Made by a program: the position numbers and the translations under genes
Part shown: positions 27,976 through 37,823 of the stretch, piece by piece
Layout of the letters: every line of letters starts with the position of its first letter
Numbering within the stretch: position 1 is the first letter of the stretch
Assembly (NCBI GenBank): GCA_000434015.1
Contig: HF999514.1
Location: 1-64,000, forward strand
Direction: 5' to 3'
Length of the DNA: 64,000 nucleotides
From: Clostridium sp. CAG:571
Lineage (GTDB): Bacteria; Bacillota; Clostridia; TANB77; CAG-508
The notes under the pieces: model-generated
What the model was told of the DNA's origin: nothing
Databases searched by the model: none
The model's input: the letters and a program-made list of their open reading frames with translations, nothing else

Positions 27976-28753
27976 AAATCAAATAAAAGTTATGGTATTA
28001 TCTGTAAAATATAATATAATGAAACAAATGACTAATAAAGTAACTTTTATAACAAATATAGTTTTTATGATACTAAACAATGCAAGTTTTATAGTTCAAT
28101 GGATAATACTTTTTAATTTAAAAAATGAAATTGGAGGTTATACAATAAGAGAAGTTGTATTATTATGGGGAATAGCTGCAAGTACATATGGAATAGCTCA
28201 TATAGTGTTTTGTAAAGCTTTCGATATACCAGAGCTAATAATAAATGGAAAATTAGATACTTTTTTAGTACAGCCCAAAAACGTATTTTTAGGTGTTTTA
28301 ACATCAGATACGAAAATATCAGCAATAGGAGATCTGATTTATGGATATATTTGTCTGGCAATATATGGAATTACAATAAAAAATTTTATATTATTTACTA
28401 TTTTTTCAATAACAGGAGCAATTATAATAACAGCATTTTCAAGCATTGTTGGAAGTTTAGCATTTTGGATTGTAAAAGCAGATATATTAGCAGATGCTCT
28501 TGCAAATACAATCGTAAATTTCGCAACATATCCAGGTACAATATTTAAAAATGGAATAAAATTAATATTATATACAATTATACCTGTGGGAATATCAAGT
28601 TATATGCCGGTAGATACAATTTTAAATTTTAATTTGGAAAATTTTTTTATTATATTTGGTTTTACAATAGCTATAACTATTTTAGCTTTTATAGTATTTT
28701 ATAAAGGTTTAAAAAGTTATTCTTCTTCAAATTTAATGAGTTCTAGAATATAG
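27959..28753 (+). CDS. ABC-2 permease subunit 2
   Basis: 264 residues with six predicted membrane segments, in the same family as the preceding permease. The start ATG 27959 overlaps the end of permease 1 and follows a GGGGG-containing site, so it is probably translationally coupled. It contains no CGG. With the ATPase it forms an ABC-2 export complex in the cytoplasmic membrane; substrate unknown, antimicrobial or lipid-like by family. Confidence 0.85.
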   Translation: MLMEVKNQIKVMVLSVKYNIMKQMTNKVTFITNIVFMILNNASFIVQWIILFNLKNEIGGYTIREVVLLWGIAASTYGIAHIVFCKAFDIPELIINGKLDTFLVQPKNVFLGVLTSDTKISAIGDLIYGYICLAIYGITIKNFILFTIFSITGAIIITAFSSIVGSLAFWIVKADILADALANTIVNFATYPGTIFKNGIKLILYTIIPVGISSYMPVDTILNFNLENFFIIFGFTIAITILAFIVFYKGLKSYSSSNLMSSRI

Positions 28754-28915
28754 CTTACTTTTTTATTATCAAATAGGAATGTAATGCTTATAAAAAATTG
28801 TTAATTGAAAGGTTAAATTAAATTTTTATACAAGTAAAATTGTAAACTAAAGTATAAAAGTAATAGAAGAAAATATATGAGAAGTTTTGTTTTATAATCA
28901 GTAAGTTTTTAATAC

Positions 28916-28943
28916 TTGACGTTTGGATATAACATAATATAAA
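28916..28943 (+). promoter_or_regulatory. Promoter of rdgB
   Basis: TTGACG at 28916-28921, 16-base spacer, TATAAA at 28938-28943. Confidence 0.5.
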
Positions 28944-28981
28944 ATTTAAAAAGAGATATATTAAGGAAAAGAGGAATATTA

Positions 28982-29566
28982 ATGTCTAAAAAAATAGTAA
29001 TTGCGTCTGGAAATAAAGGAAAAATAAGAGAAGTAAAAGAGATATTAAAAGAATATAATATTGTTTCTATGAAAGACGAAAATATAAATATAGAAGTTGA
29101 GGAAACAGAAGAAACTTTTACAGGAAATGCTATAAAGAAAGCAGAAACAATAGCAAAAGCATTAAATGGACAGATGTGTTTGGCAGATGATTCTGGAATA
29201 GAAATAGAATTTTTAAATGGTTTTCCAGGTGTTAATACAAAAAGATGGTTTGATGGAACAAATAGAGAAAGAAATTTAGCAATTATAGAAAAATTAAAAA
29301 ATGTTCCAAAAGAAAAAAGAAAGATAAAATTTTGTTCTGCTATGGCAATATCAGATGGAAAAAATACAATATCAGCATGTGAATATATAGAAGGATATGT
29401 TGCAGAAGGAGTAAGAGGAGATAATGGATTTGGATTTGATGAGATTTTTGAATTAGAAGATGGAAGAACTTTAGCAGAATTATCACAAGAAGAAAAAAAT
29501 AATATAAGTGCAAGAAGGAAAACAATAGAAAAATTAAAAGAAAAGTTAGAAAAAATAAGTAAATAA
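28982..29566 (+). CDS. rdgB: XTP/dITP diphosphatase (RdgB/HAM1)
   Basis: 194 residues, standard for the family. IVIASGNKGKIREVKEIL at the N-terminus, the TFTGNAIKKAETIAKAL segment, LADDSGIEI with catalytic Asp residues, and GDNGFGFDEIFE all match. It removes deaminated purine nucleoside triphosphates from the pool. Starts at ATG 28982 after AAAAGAGGA. A strong bidirectional terminator separates it from the foreign gene. Confidence 0.93.
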   Translation: MSKKIVIASGNKGKIREVKEILKEYNIVSMKDENINIEVEETEETFTGNAIKKAETIAKALNGQMCLADDSGIEIEFLNGFPGVNTKRWFDGTNRERNLAIIEKLKNVPKEKRKIKFCSAMAISDGKNTISACEYIEGYVAEGVRGDNGFGFDEIFELEDGRTLAELSQEEKNNISARRKTIEKLKEKLEKISK

Positions 29567-29586
29567 ATAATAAAAATTATAAAAAA

Positions 29587-29641
29587 ACAACCTCAAATAT
29601 TCAAAATGTATTTAGCACATATATGAAAATTTGAGGTTGTT
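29587..29641. terminator. Bidirectional terminator between rdgB and foreign kinase gene
   Basis: ACAACCTCAAAT ... ATTTGAGGTTGT perfect 12-base stem with A/T runs on both sides. Confidence 0.8.
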
Positions 29642-29645
29642 GATT

Positions 29646-30242
29646 TTACAGCTTAGCAAATACACGAGCCAAAACCCGCATGGTAACTTCGTCCTGGGAA
29701 AGATTTGTAGTGTCCAAATGGAAAACGGGACATGTTACAGAATCGATAAATGAATCCAGAACTTTGTTGTACTGCTTTACAAAGCTATAGGTTACGATGC
29801 GTCCTTCACCACCACGCCGACGAATTGTTTCCTCAGGGGTAGTTGACAAGTAGACGACGAGGTCCGGGTATTTAATACCGATACTTTGAAAAAAAGCGTT
29901 TGTTTTTGAAACTTCGCTTGTAGACATAGTACCGATAGAACCATAATAGGTATCCCAGAACAATGTGTCGATCAAACCGCGGTCAATTAAGATAATATCA
30001 GATTCATTTGAAACTTGATTTTCTAAAATTGACCTTGCCGTAGTAAGACGCATCCAGAAGTGAGCTTCCGTACTGCCTTTCGGAAAAGAAGTGGGAACAA
30101 TCTCAGCTGATTCTCGAACCAAATTTACACTATACTTTTGGGTAAGTAATAAATCTTTCAATCGATGAATAGTGGTTGTTTTGCCAGCTTCTGGAGTACC
30201 AATGAACTCAATCATGAATGGTGAAGTTTTGTGCATATTCAT
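29646..30242 (-). CDS. Foreign P-loop kinase/NTPase; uses CGG as Arg
   Basis: 198 residues. Walker A GTPEAGKTTT near residue 14, a DRG motif (LIDRGLID), and a LID-like RRRGGEGR stretch resemble thymidylate/nucleoside-kinase-like P-loop proteins (AAA_28). The second Arg of RRRG is CGG and must be read as Arg; a +1 shift there would end the protein quickly. Composition is richer in G and C than the neighbours. ATG 30242 is chosen because GGGAGG lies seven bases upstream, rather than the longer frame from 30269. It is an isolated insertion between rdgB and an HD gene. Confidence 0.75.
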   Translation of the reverse strand: MNMHKTSPFMIEFIGTPEAGKTTTIHRLKDLLLTQKYSVNLVRESAEIVPTSFPKGSTEAHFWMRLTTARSILENQVSNESDIILIDRGLIDTLFWDTYYGSIGTMSTSEVSKTNAFFQSIGIKYPDLVVYLSTTPEETIRRRGGEGRIVTYSFVKQYNKVLDSFIDSVTCPVFHLDTTNLSQDEVTMRVLARVFAKL

Positions 30243-30327
30243 ATACAATCCTCCCATATGCTGCAACAAGACGGATAAACGTACACAAGAATATTATCAC
30301 CATTAATAAAAAAAGTAAATACATTTG

Positions 30328-30356
30328 TTGAAAAAAAGAAAATTATGTAATATAAT
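30328..30356 (+). promoter_or_regulatory. Promoter of HD ppGpp-hydrolase-like gene
   Basis: TTGAAA at 30328-30333, 17-base spacer, TATAAT at 30351-30356. Confidence 0.65.
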
Positions 30357-30418
30357 TTCAAAGAAAGTAATATAAATATACAGAATTATTAGAAAAGTTT
30401 TAGAAGGAGGCTTTTGTT

Positions 30419-30985
30419 ATGAATAGGGGAAAAGACAAAATAGAATATGCAATATATTATGCAACTAGAGCACACAAAAATCAAAAAAGAAAAATAGAAG
30501 ATGTTGATATGATTTTTCATCCTTTTACAGTTGGAATGATTTTACAAAGAAATGGATGTGATGAAGACATTGTTGCAGCTGGGATTTTACATGATGTAGT
30601 AGAAGATACTAAATATGAATTTGAAGATATTGAAAGAGAATTCGGTAAAAAAATTAGAGATTATGTGTATGATGCATCAGAGCCAGATAAATCATTAGAA
30701 TGGGAAGATAGAAAAAAACATACAATAGAACATATAAAAAATGCACCACTAGGTTCAAAATTAATTGTAGCTTGTGATAAAATTAGTAATTTGGAAGATT
30801 TATCTGATTGTATAGAATTGTATGGAGAAGAAAAATCATGGAGTTCTTTAAAAAGAAATAAAGATAAACAAAAATGGTATTATACAAGTGTATATGAAAG
30901 TTGTATTAATGGAGTAGATGAAAATAATCCTATTTTTAAGAGATATAAGGAAAATTTAGAAAAAATTTTTGATTATAAAAAGTAG
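30419..30985 (+). CDS. HD-domain protein, (p)ppGpp-hydrolase-like (MESH1 type)
   Basis: 188 residues. The RelA/SpoT-type HD set is present: ATRAHKNQKRKIEDVDMIFHPFTVG, AAGILHDVVEDTKYEFEDI and KIRDYVYDASEPDK. It is a stand-alone hydrolase domain without a synthetase domain. Stand-alone enzymes of this class degrade ppGpp or NADPH phosphate. RBS AAGGAGG precedes ATG 30419. A small alarmone synthetase gene sits at the far end of the window; a functional link is only suggested. Confidence 0.8.
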   Translation: MNRGKDKIEYAIYYATRAHKNQKRKIEDVDMIFHPFTVGMILQRNGCDEDIVAAGILHDVVEDTKYEFEDIEREFGKKIRDYVYDASEPDKSLEWEDRKKHTIEHIKNAPLGSKLIVACDKISNLEDLSDCIELYGEEKSWSSLKRNKDKQKWYYTSVYESCINGVDENNPIFKRYKENLEKIFDYKK

Positions 30986-31010
30986 AAAACAATTAAAATT
31001 AGATGGAATA

Positions 31011-31052
31011 AAAAGAAGTAAGTTTTAGATAGCAAAAACTTACTTCTTTTTG
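31011..31052. terminator. Bidirectional terminator between HD gene and TetR
   Basis: AAAAGAAGTAAGTTTT, 7-base loop, AAAAACTTACTTCTTTT. It lies just after the extended TetR stop at 31057, which supports that stop. Confidence 0.85.
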
Positions 31053-31056
31053 TTAT

Positions 31057-31685
31057 TTAGTTTAATAAGTTTATAATTGTTTGAATAACCAAATCAATCA
31101 TAATATCATAGTTCATATTAGTGTGTTTATGATAAACAATTTCATGACATAAATTATCAATTAATCCGTATAGAAATATGAACTTTTTCGGGTAAATTTG
31201 TAGATGTAAATCCATTTTGAATTAGTAAATTTACAATAGTATTTGTCATTTTCATTTCATGTGAGTGAAAAAAGTTAGCAATCTCTTTATCTGAATGAGT
31301 CATGGCAGTTATTTCTTCATGAGCAGATTGAGAAAGTTTATGATTTTCTATAAATTTAGTAATCATATTTCTTAAAATTTTATCAAAGTTATTTTTATCA
31401 AAATTTTCTTCAGAGATAGTTATCATAGGATAGAATATATTATCTGCATAAATTTTAATTCCTTCAATAAGAATATCATGTTTATCTTTAAAATAATTAT
31501 AAACAATTCCTGTAGATACACCGTGCTGCTTTTGCAATCTCTGCTGTATTAGTATTATAATATCCTTTTTTACAAATGAGTTCAAAACCAGCTTGAATTA
31601 TTTTTTGTTTTTTTTCTATAGAACGTTTTTGAACAGGTTCTCTTATATCATTTTCACTCATATTATTTATTTTTGCTCCTCTCAT
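31057..31685 (-). CDS. TetR-family repressor read through two CGG +1 sites
   Basis: 208 residues with both shifts. Site 1, CGGT at 31523-31520 (codon 55), is inside the helix-turn-helix: skipping C restores TAEIAKAAGVSTGIVYNYF, the family's most conserved stretch, with its conserved Gly. Site 2, CGGA at 31168-31165 (residue 173), turns a premature stop (HISIRIN) into HISIGLIDNLCHEIVYHKH and runs on to a stop at 31057, a natural TetR C-terminus ending just before the terminator. The gene is divergent from an ABC exporter operon (31846 onward) and probably represses it. Promoter TTGACT-16-TATAAT reads leftward from 31732. Confidence 0.88.
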
Positions 31686-31704
31686 AAAATAAATATTAAT
31701 AACT

Positions 31705-31732
31705 ATTATAGCATTTTTTATAGCAAAGTCAA
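31705..31732 (-). promoter_or_regulatory. Promoter of TetR gene
   Basis: On the minus strand: TTGACT (31732-31727), 16-base spacer, TATAAT (31710-31705). GCTATAA occurs twice around the -10, a possible operator. Confidence 0.6.
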
Positions 31733-31771
31733 CAAACTTAAAACAAAATCTGAAAAAAATTTCATATTATA

Positions 31772-31800
31772 TTGACTTTTTATTTTAGGATGAATATAAT
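31772..31800 (+). promoter_or_regulatory. Promoter of FtsX-type ABC operon
   Basis: TTGACT at 31772-31777, 17-base spacer, TATAAT at 31795-31800, 45 bases before ATG 31846. Confidence 0.7.
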
Positions 31801-31845
31801 ATTAAAAGAAAAAAATATGAATTAAATTTCAGGTAAGGAGAAGAT

Positions 31846-32556
31846 ATGGAAAAAATAGTAGAATTAAAAAATGTAAGTAAAGCCTATAAAATAGGTGAAA
31901 AAGAATTTAAAGCATTAGACAATGTAAATTTAGCTATTAATAAAGGAGAGCTTGTTGTAATACTTGGACCTTCAGGTGCTGGAAAGTCAACTTTGTTAAA
32001 TTTGATAGGAGGTATGGATAGTCCAAGTAATGGCTCTATTTTAGTAGATGGAGTAGATATTTCAGAATACAGTGAAACAAAATTAAGTGAATATAGAGCA
32101 GAAAATGTAGGATTTATATTTCAGTTTTATAATATACTTCCAACACTAACAGTTTTAGAAAATATAGATATAGTAAGAGATATAGTAAAAAATTATTCAG
32201 ATAGTAAAGAAGCTTTAAAAGATGTTGGATTAATAGAACATATAAATAAATTCCCAAATCAACTTTCTGGTGGTGAGCAACAAAGAGTTTCTATTGCAAG
32301 AGCTATAGCTAAAAATCCAAAATTATTATTATGTGATGAACCAACTGGTGCACTAGATTCAAAAACAGGTGTAGAAGTTCTAAAATTATTAAAAAAACAA
32401 TGTGATAAAAATGATGGGGCAAACACTGTAATTATTGTAACACATAATGCTTTATTTGCAGACATTGCAGATACTGTAATAAGAGTAAAGAATGGGCAAA
32501 TAGAAAGTGTAACAAAAAATGAAAATCCTAAAAATATTGATGAAGTAAAATGGTAA
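31846..32556 (+). CDS. ABC transporter ATPase, MacB/LolD type
   Basis: 236 residues. Walker A GPSGAGKSTL, signature QLSGGEQQRVSIARA, Walker B LLCDEPTGALD and the family-typical switch His (VTHN). This class powers FtsX-type exporters and mechanotransmitters. The large permease gene follows 22 bases downstream. The divergent TetR is the probable regulator. Confidence 0.93.
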   Translation: MEKIVELKNVSKAYKIGEKEFKALDNVNLAINKGELVVILGPSGAGKSTLLNLIGGMDSPSNGSILVDGVDISEYSETKLSEYRAENVGFIFQFYNILPTLTVLENIDIVRDIVKNYSDSKEALKDVGLIEHINKFPNQLSGGEQQRVSIARAIAKNPKLLLCDEPTGALDSKTGVEVLKLLKKQCDKNDGANTVIIVTHNALFADIADTVIRVKNGQIESVTKNENPKNIDEVKW

Positions 32557-32578
32557 AAGAGAGGAAGAAATATAAGAT

Positions 32579-34957
32579 ATGAGAAAATTAAATAAAAAAA
32601 TGTATAGAGATATAAGATTTAATAAATCACAATTTATTACTATATTTTTAATGGTATTTTTAGGTGTATTTGTTTTTTCTGGAGTACATAGTTATATGGA
32701 TGGAATGCAAAAAAGTGGTGAAGAATATTATGAGAAAAACAATTTGCAAGACATTTGGCTTTCAGGTGAAAACTTTACAAACAAAGACCTAGAAGATGTA
32801 AAAAAAGTAAGCAATGTTAAAGATGCAGAAAGAGTTTTAACATTAACAACGAATTTGGATAATTATAATGATGTAACATTAGAAACAAATTTTATAGAAA
32901 CAAATAATATTTCAAAAATGTATATAATAGATGGAGAAGAATTTGATAGTAGCAAAAGTGGAGTTTGGTTTGATAGCTTTTTGGCTAAAACATTAGACTT
33001 AAAAGTGGGAGATGAAATTACATTTACATATCAAAAATACAAAATAACCGAAAAAATAGCTGGACTTATAAATATTCCAGATCATGTTTATGCTGTAAAA
33101 GATGAAACAGAATTATTTCCAAATCATAAAAATTATGGATATATATATATGTCTATTAATGAGTTTCCAAAAGATTGCATATATGATGAAATAAAGGCCA
33201 AAACAGGAATAACTGAAAATTCATTAATAGAACAAACAATAGAAAACTTTAATATAAAAGACTATTATGTTTTTAATAAAATAATTGTAGATATAGATGA
33301 TACATCTAAATTAAATGAAACAAAGAGCAATATAGAAAATGATATAAAAGCAGCTCTAGCAGTAACAGATAGAAATTCAAGTCCTTCTTATGAAGTTTAT
33401 AATTCCGAAATAGAAGAGGGAAATACCTATTCACAAGTATTTACATTACTATTCTTGCTAATAGCAATTTTGTCTGTTGTTACCACAATGAATAGATTTG
33501 TAAAAAAACAAAGAGTACAAATAGGAACATTAAAAGCACTTGGGTTTAAAAACAAAAAAATAGTTAAACACTATGTTAGTTATGGATTTTATATAAGTTT
33601 AATTGCAAGTATTTTAGGACTTTTAGCAGGTAGATTTATATTAGGATATTATTTCTTAAATATGGAAATGTCATATTTTGAAGTACCAGAGTATAGCACT
33701 GTATTAATTCCAGAAGTATATATCTTAGCAGTGGTAGTTGTTGTATTAATAACAGTTGTTACATACTTATCATGTAATAAGGTCTTAAAAGAACCAGCAG
33801 CAGAAGCTCTTAGATTAGAAATACCAAAAGTAAAAAAGGCAAAGTTTAGTTTAACAACAAAGGGAATTTTTAAGAAAGCATCTTTGGCTACTAGATGGAA
33901 TTTAAGAGATATTGCAAGAAATAAAGGTAGATCTATTATGGCAATTGTAGGTGTTATGGGATGTACAATGCTTATGGTATGTGCATTTGGTATGTTAGAT
34001 ACAATGAATTCTTATTTAGATTGGCAATTTGACAAATTAAACAAATTTAGTTATAAATTATCATTAGATAATAATTATACAGATAATGATTTTGAAAATG
34101 TAACTAAAAATTATGGAAATGCAACAAGTGAAAGTTTAGGAATTGAAATAAAAATTGGAGACAAAAAAGAAACTAATACAATAACAATAAATGATGCAAA
34201 AGATTATTTGAGATATACAGATCATGATAAAAAATATATAGATTTAAAAAATGATGGTGTATATATAACAGAAAAATTATCAAACAAATTGAATTTAAAA
34301 GTTGGAGATGAAATTTCTTGGCATGTATTTGGAAATGATACATGGTATACAAGTAAAATAATAGGACTAAATAGAGACCCTCAAAGTCAACAATTAAATG
34401 CTTCAAGAGCATATTATGAAAGTTTAGGATTAGAATATAAAGCAGATACAGTTTATACAAATAATGATTTAAGTAACGTAAAAGAAATTGAGGGAGTAAA
34501 AACAATCCAAAGTTTATCTACACTAAAAGAAGGTATGCAAAATATGATTAAAACTATGAAAACAATGGTTGTTTTGTTAATAGTAGTTTCTGCAATATTA
34601 GGTTTTGTAATAATATATAATTTAGGAATATTATCTTTCTCAGAAAAACAATACCAATTTGCAACATTAAAAGTTTTAGGATTTAAAGATAAACAAATAA
34701 AGAAAATTTTTACAAAACAAAATTCATGGTTAACAATAATTGCAATTATAATAGGTTTACCACTTGGTTTTATTATGACAGATTATATATTTAAAACAGC
34801 ACTTGGAGATTCATACGATTTTAGCACAGAAATAAAAATTGCATCATATTTATATGCGTTAGTAGGAACATATGTAGTTTCAATATTTGTTAACAAAATA
34901 TTAGCTAAAAAAGTAAAAACAATAGATATGGTAACAAGTTTAAAAGGTAATGAATAA
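32579..34957 (+). CDS. FtsX-family ABC permease, large two-domain form
   Basis: 792 residues. An N-terminal membrane segment (FITIFLMVFLGVFVFSGVHS) precedes a large extracytoplasmic domain. The first FtsX core (residues ~290-410) and a second FtsX core (~650-780; LIVVSAILGFVIIYNLGIL) are separated by a second extracytoplasmic domain. This is the layout of antimicrobial-peptide or lipoprotein-type MacB-like exporters in Gram-positive bacteria. It is paired with the ATPase 22 bases upstream. Confidence 0.9.
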   Translation: MRKLNKKMYRDIRFNKSQFITIFLMVFLGVFVFSGVHSYMDGMQKSGEEYYEKNNLQDIWLSGENFTNKDLEDVKKVSNVKDAERVLTLTTNLDNYNDVTLETNFIETNNISKMYIIDGEEFDSSKSGVWFDSFLAKTLDLKVGDEITFTYQKYKITEKIAGLINIPDHVYAVKDETELFPNHKNYGYIYMSINEFPKDCIYDEIKAKTGITENSLIEQTIENFNIKDYYVFNKIIVDIDDTSKLNETKSNIENDIKAALAVTDRNSSPSYEVYNSEIEEGNTYSQVFTLLFLLIAILSVVTTMNRFVKKQRVQIGTLKALGFKNKKIVKHYVSYGFYISLIASILGLLAGRFILGYYFLNMEMSYFEVPEYSTVLIPEVYILAVVVVVLITVVTYLSCNKVLKEPAAEALRLEIPKVKKAKFSLTTKGIFKKASLATRWNLRDIARNKGRSIMAIVGVMGCTMLMVCAFGMLDTMNSYLDWQFDKLNKFSYKLSLDNNYTDNDFENVTKNYGNATSESLGIEIKIGDKKETNTITINDAKDYLRYTDHDKKYIDLKNDGVYITEKLSNKLNLKVGDEISWHVFGNDTWYTSKIIGLNRDPQSQQLNASRAYYESLGLEYKADTVYTNNDLSNVKEIEGVKTIQSLSTLKEGMQNMIKTMKTMVVLLIVVSAILGFVIIYNLGILSFSEKQYQFATLKVLGFKDKQIKKIFTKQNSWLTIIAIIIGLPLGFIMTDYIFKTALGDSYDFSTEIKIASYLYALVGTYVVSIFVNKILAKKVKTIDMVTSLKGNE

Positions 34958-35013
34958 AAATAAAATTATTATAAATTAAATAACATGGACTATAAAAGAG
35001 GTAGTACTAAAAG

Positions 35014-36768
35014 ATGGGAAATATTGTATTATTAGATGATTTGACAATTAATAAGATAGCTGCAGGAGAAGTTATAGAAAGACCAGCAAATGTTGTGAAA
35101 GAGCTGGTTGAAAATTCAATAGATGCAGGATCAAATAAAATAGTTATAGAAATAAAAAATGGTGGAAAGACATTTATAAAAGTAACAGATAATGGAAAAG
35201 GTATTTTATTAGATGATATAGATATTTCCATTGAAAGACATGCTACTAGTAAAATTAGAAAGATAGAAGATCTAGAAACAACATATTCTATGGGATTTAG
35301 AGGAGAAGCTTTAGCAAGTATAGTAGCAATATCAAAATTAACAATGATATCTAAAACTAAAGATGAAAATACAGGAATAAAAGTAATTGCAAAAGCAGGT
35401 GATATTTTAGAAAAAGAAGAAGTTGTAACACAAACAGGAACAAGTATAATAGTAGAAGATCTTTTCTTTAATACACCTGTTAGATATAAATTTTTAAAAC
35501 AAGATTCTACAGAATTTAGATATATAAAAGAATTAATTCAAAAAATAGCAATGGCAAATTTGAATATATCATTTAAACTTCTAAATGACGGAAAAACAGT
35601 ATTTAGTTCAAATGGGAGTGGAGATATAAAAGATATTGTGTACATTTTATATGGTAGAGAATGTAAAGACAATATAATAAATGTAGACTATAAAGAATGT
35701 GGTATAAAAGTAACAGGTGTTATAGGAAATACTTTAATGGCAAGAGATAATAGAAAAGGCCAAATTATATTTTTAAATAAAAGAAATATAAAAAACGCAA
35801 TGATAACTAGTAGTATAGATCAAGCTTTTAAAGGTGGTATAGGAATAGGAAAACATGGATTCTTTATCTTAAATTTAGAGATGCCTGCAGATTTTTATGA
35901 TATAAATGTGCATCCTACAAAAATGGAAGTTAGATTTAAAGAAGAAGATAAAATATATAAAGTAGTATATCATGCAGTTAAAAATTCTATGCTTAATAAA
36001 GATTTTTTAGGAAATAATGAAATAGAAGCTAAAAAAGAAATTTATATAGAAAATGAATTTGAATTTTTAACAAATCATTTCAGTAAAGATGAGGATAATG
36101 AAAGTGATAAAAGTAAAATTTGGAATAATAATAATGAATCAAAAGAGATTACAGAAGAAAATAAAAAACAAGAACTTATCAAAAGAGAGACTAAAAGAAA
36201 AATTGATTATAAATATATAGGTATAATTTTTAGAACATACATCATAATAGAAATTAAAAATGAATTATTTTTAATAGATCAGCATGCAGCACATGAAAGA
36301 GTTTTATATGAACAAATAAAAGAAAATTATAAAAATAATTTAAAAAATAATAGTCAAATGATGTTATTACCAGAAGTTATTAATTTATCACATAAAGAAA
36401 TTAAATTTGTTCAAGAAAATATAGAACTTTTAAAAAATACAGGATTTGATATTGATGTTTTTGGAGAAAACAGTATAAAGATAAATGGAATTCCAGATAT
36501 AGAATATAAAGTAAATAGTAGAAATATATTTTTAGATATATTAGATGAAATGTTAACAAATGAAAGAGGACAAATAAAAGATGTAGAAGAAAGATTTATT
36601 GCAACTGTTGCATGTAAAGCGGCAGTAAAGGCAAATATGGATCTAAGAAAAGAAGAAGTAGATAAGCTAATAGAAAGTTTACTAAGCTTAAAAAATCCAT
36701 ATACATGTCCACATGGAAGACCAACTACTATAAAATTGTGTTCAGCAGATACAATTTTAAAAAATTAA
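35014..36768 (+). CDS. mutL: DNA mismatch repair protein MutL
   Basis: 584 residues. GHKL ATPase motifs are complete: INKIAAGEVIERPANVVKEL, SIDAGSNKI, VTDNGKGI, RHATSKI and GFRGEALASI. The C-terminal domain carries the endonuclease-type LIDQHAAHERVLYE and a late CPHGRPTT motif, as in Gram-positive MutL. No mutS is in the window. It is followed 14 bases later by the ZIP gene. Confidence 0.95.
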   Translation: MGNIVLLDDLTINKIAAGEVIERPANVVKELVENSIDAGSNKIVIEIKNGGKTFIKVTDNGKGILLDDIDISIERHATSKIRKIEDLETTYSMGFRGEALASIVAISKLTMISKTKDENTGIKVIAKAGDILEKEEVVTQTGTSIIVEDLFFNTPVRYKFLKQDSTEFRYIKELIQKIAMANLNISFKLLNDGKTVFSSNGSGDIKDIVYILYGRECKDNIINVDYKECGIKVTGVIGNTLMARDNRKGQIIFLNKRNIKNAMITSSIDQAFKGGIGIGKHGFFILNLEMPADFYDINVHPTKMEVRFKEEDKIYKVVYHAVKNSMLNKDFLGNNEIEAKKEIYIENEFEFLTNHFSKDEDNESDKSKIWNNNNESKEITEENKKQELIKRETKRKIDYKYIGIIFRTYIIIEIKNELFLIDQHAAHERVLYEQIKENYKNNLKNNSQMMLLPEVINLSHKEIKFVQENIELLKNTGFDIDVFGENSIKINGIPDIEYKVNSRNIFLDILDEMLTNERGQIKDVEERFIATVACKAAVKANMDLRKEEVDKLIESLLSLKNPYTCPHGRPTTIKLCSADTILKN

Positions 36769-36782
36769 GGAGATGATTGGTA

Positions 36783-37560
36783 ATGCAACTATTTACGGGG
36801 TTATTAATACCATTTTTAGGAACAACTTTGGGTTCAGCAATGGTATTTTTAATGAAAAACAAGATGAATAAAAAAATAGAAAAATTATTATTAGGTTTTG
36901 CTTCTCGGAGTGATGATTGCAGCATCTGTATGGTCTTTATTAATTCCTTCAATAGATATGTCTAAAGAGCAAGGAGCAATACCATGGATTCCTGCTTCAA
37001 TTGGTTTTTTATTAGGAATTGTATTTTTACTTGTTTTAGATAGTTTAATTCCACATTTACATTTAGAAAGTGGAAAACCAGAGGGAATAAGAGCTAAGCT
37101 AAAAAAAACAACGATGTTAGTTTTAGCAGTTACTCTTCATAACATACCAGAAGGAATGGCAGTTGGGGTTACTTTTGCAGGTGCAATCATAGGAAATGCG
37201 GGAATAACAATGGCAGGTGCATTTGCTCTTGCGATAGGAATTGCAATACAAAATTTTCCTGAAGGAGCAATTATTTCAATGCCATTAAAAGCAGAAGGAA
37301 TGTCAAAAACAAAAGCCTTTATATATGGAACATTATCTGGAATAGTGGAGCCAATAGGTGCAATAATTACAATATTGCTTACAAATGCAGTAGTTCCAAT
37401 CTTGCCATATTTATTGTCGTTTGCAGCAGGTGCAATGATTTATGTAGTAATAGAAGAATTAATTCCAGAGTCACAAGCAGGAGAACATTCTAATATTGGT
37501 ACAATAGGAGCAGCAATAGGATTTATAGTCATGATGATATTAGATGTTGCCTTAGGATAA
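36783..37560 (+). CDS. ZIP-family metal transporter, one CGG +1 site
   Basis: 258 residues with about eight membrane segments when CGG at 36906-36908 (codon 42) shifts +1. The zero frame ends at FASRSDDCSICM...; skipping C 36906 gives GFASGVMIAASVWSLLIPSI, the standard second membrane helix. The transport-site motifs TLHNIPEGMAVGV and QNFPEGAII are intact downstream. ZIP proteins import zinc or other divalent metals across the cytoplasmic membrane. ATG 36783 has AAGGAG upstream and lies close to mutL. Confidence 0.88.
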
Positions 37561-37632
37561 AAATTGTAATAAGATAGTGTAAATAGAAAATAATTAGATT
37601 ATATTACTAAATATATTTTAAATTTGTAAAAT

Positions 37633-37678
37633 AAAAGACAAGCTGATTTATAAATTAAATTTCGTCTTGTCTTTTTTG
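37633..37678 (+). terminator. Terminator after ZIP gene
   Basis: AAAAGACAAG ... CTTGTCTTTTTT stem with a long AT loop. Confidence 0.75.
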
Positions 37679-37823
37679 ATAACAAATTTTTTTAGATATA
37701 ATCTTTTTTTATATTAGTAAGTTAAATTCTTATAATTATGATTAAAAAATAGGAATAAATTCAATATTATAAAGGATTATAAATAAACTATTTATAATAT
37801 TAAAAAGTTAAAACAAAAAGAAG

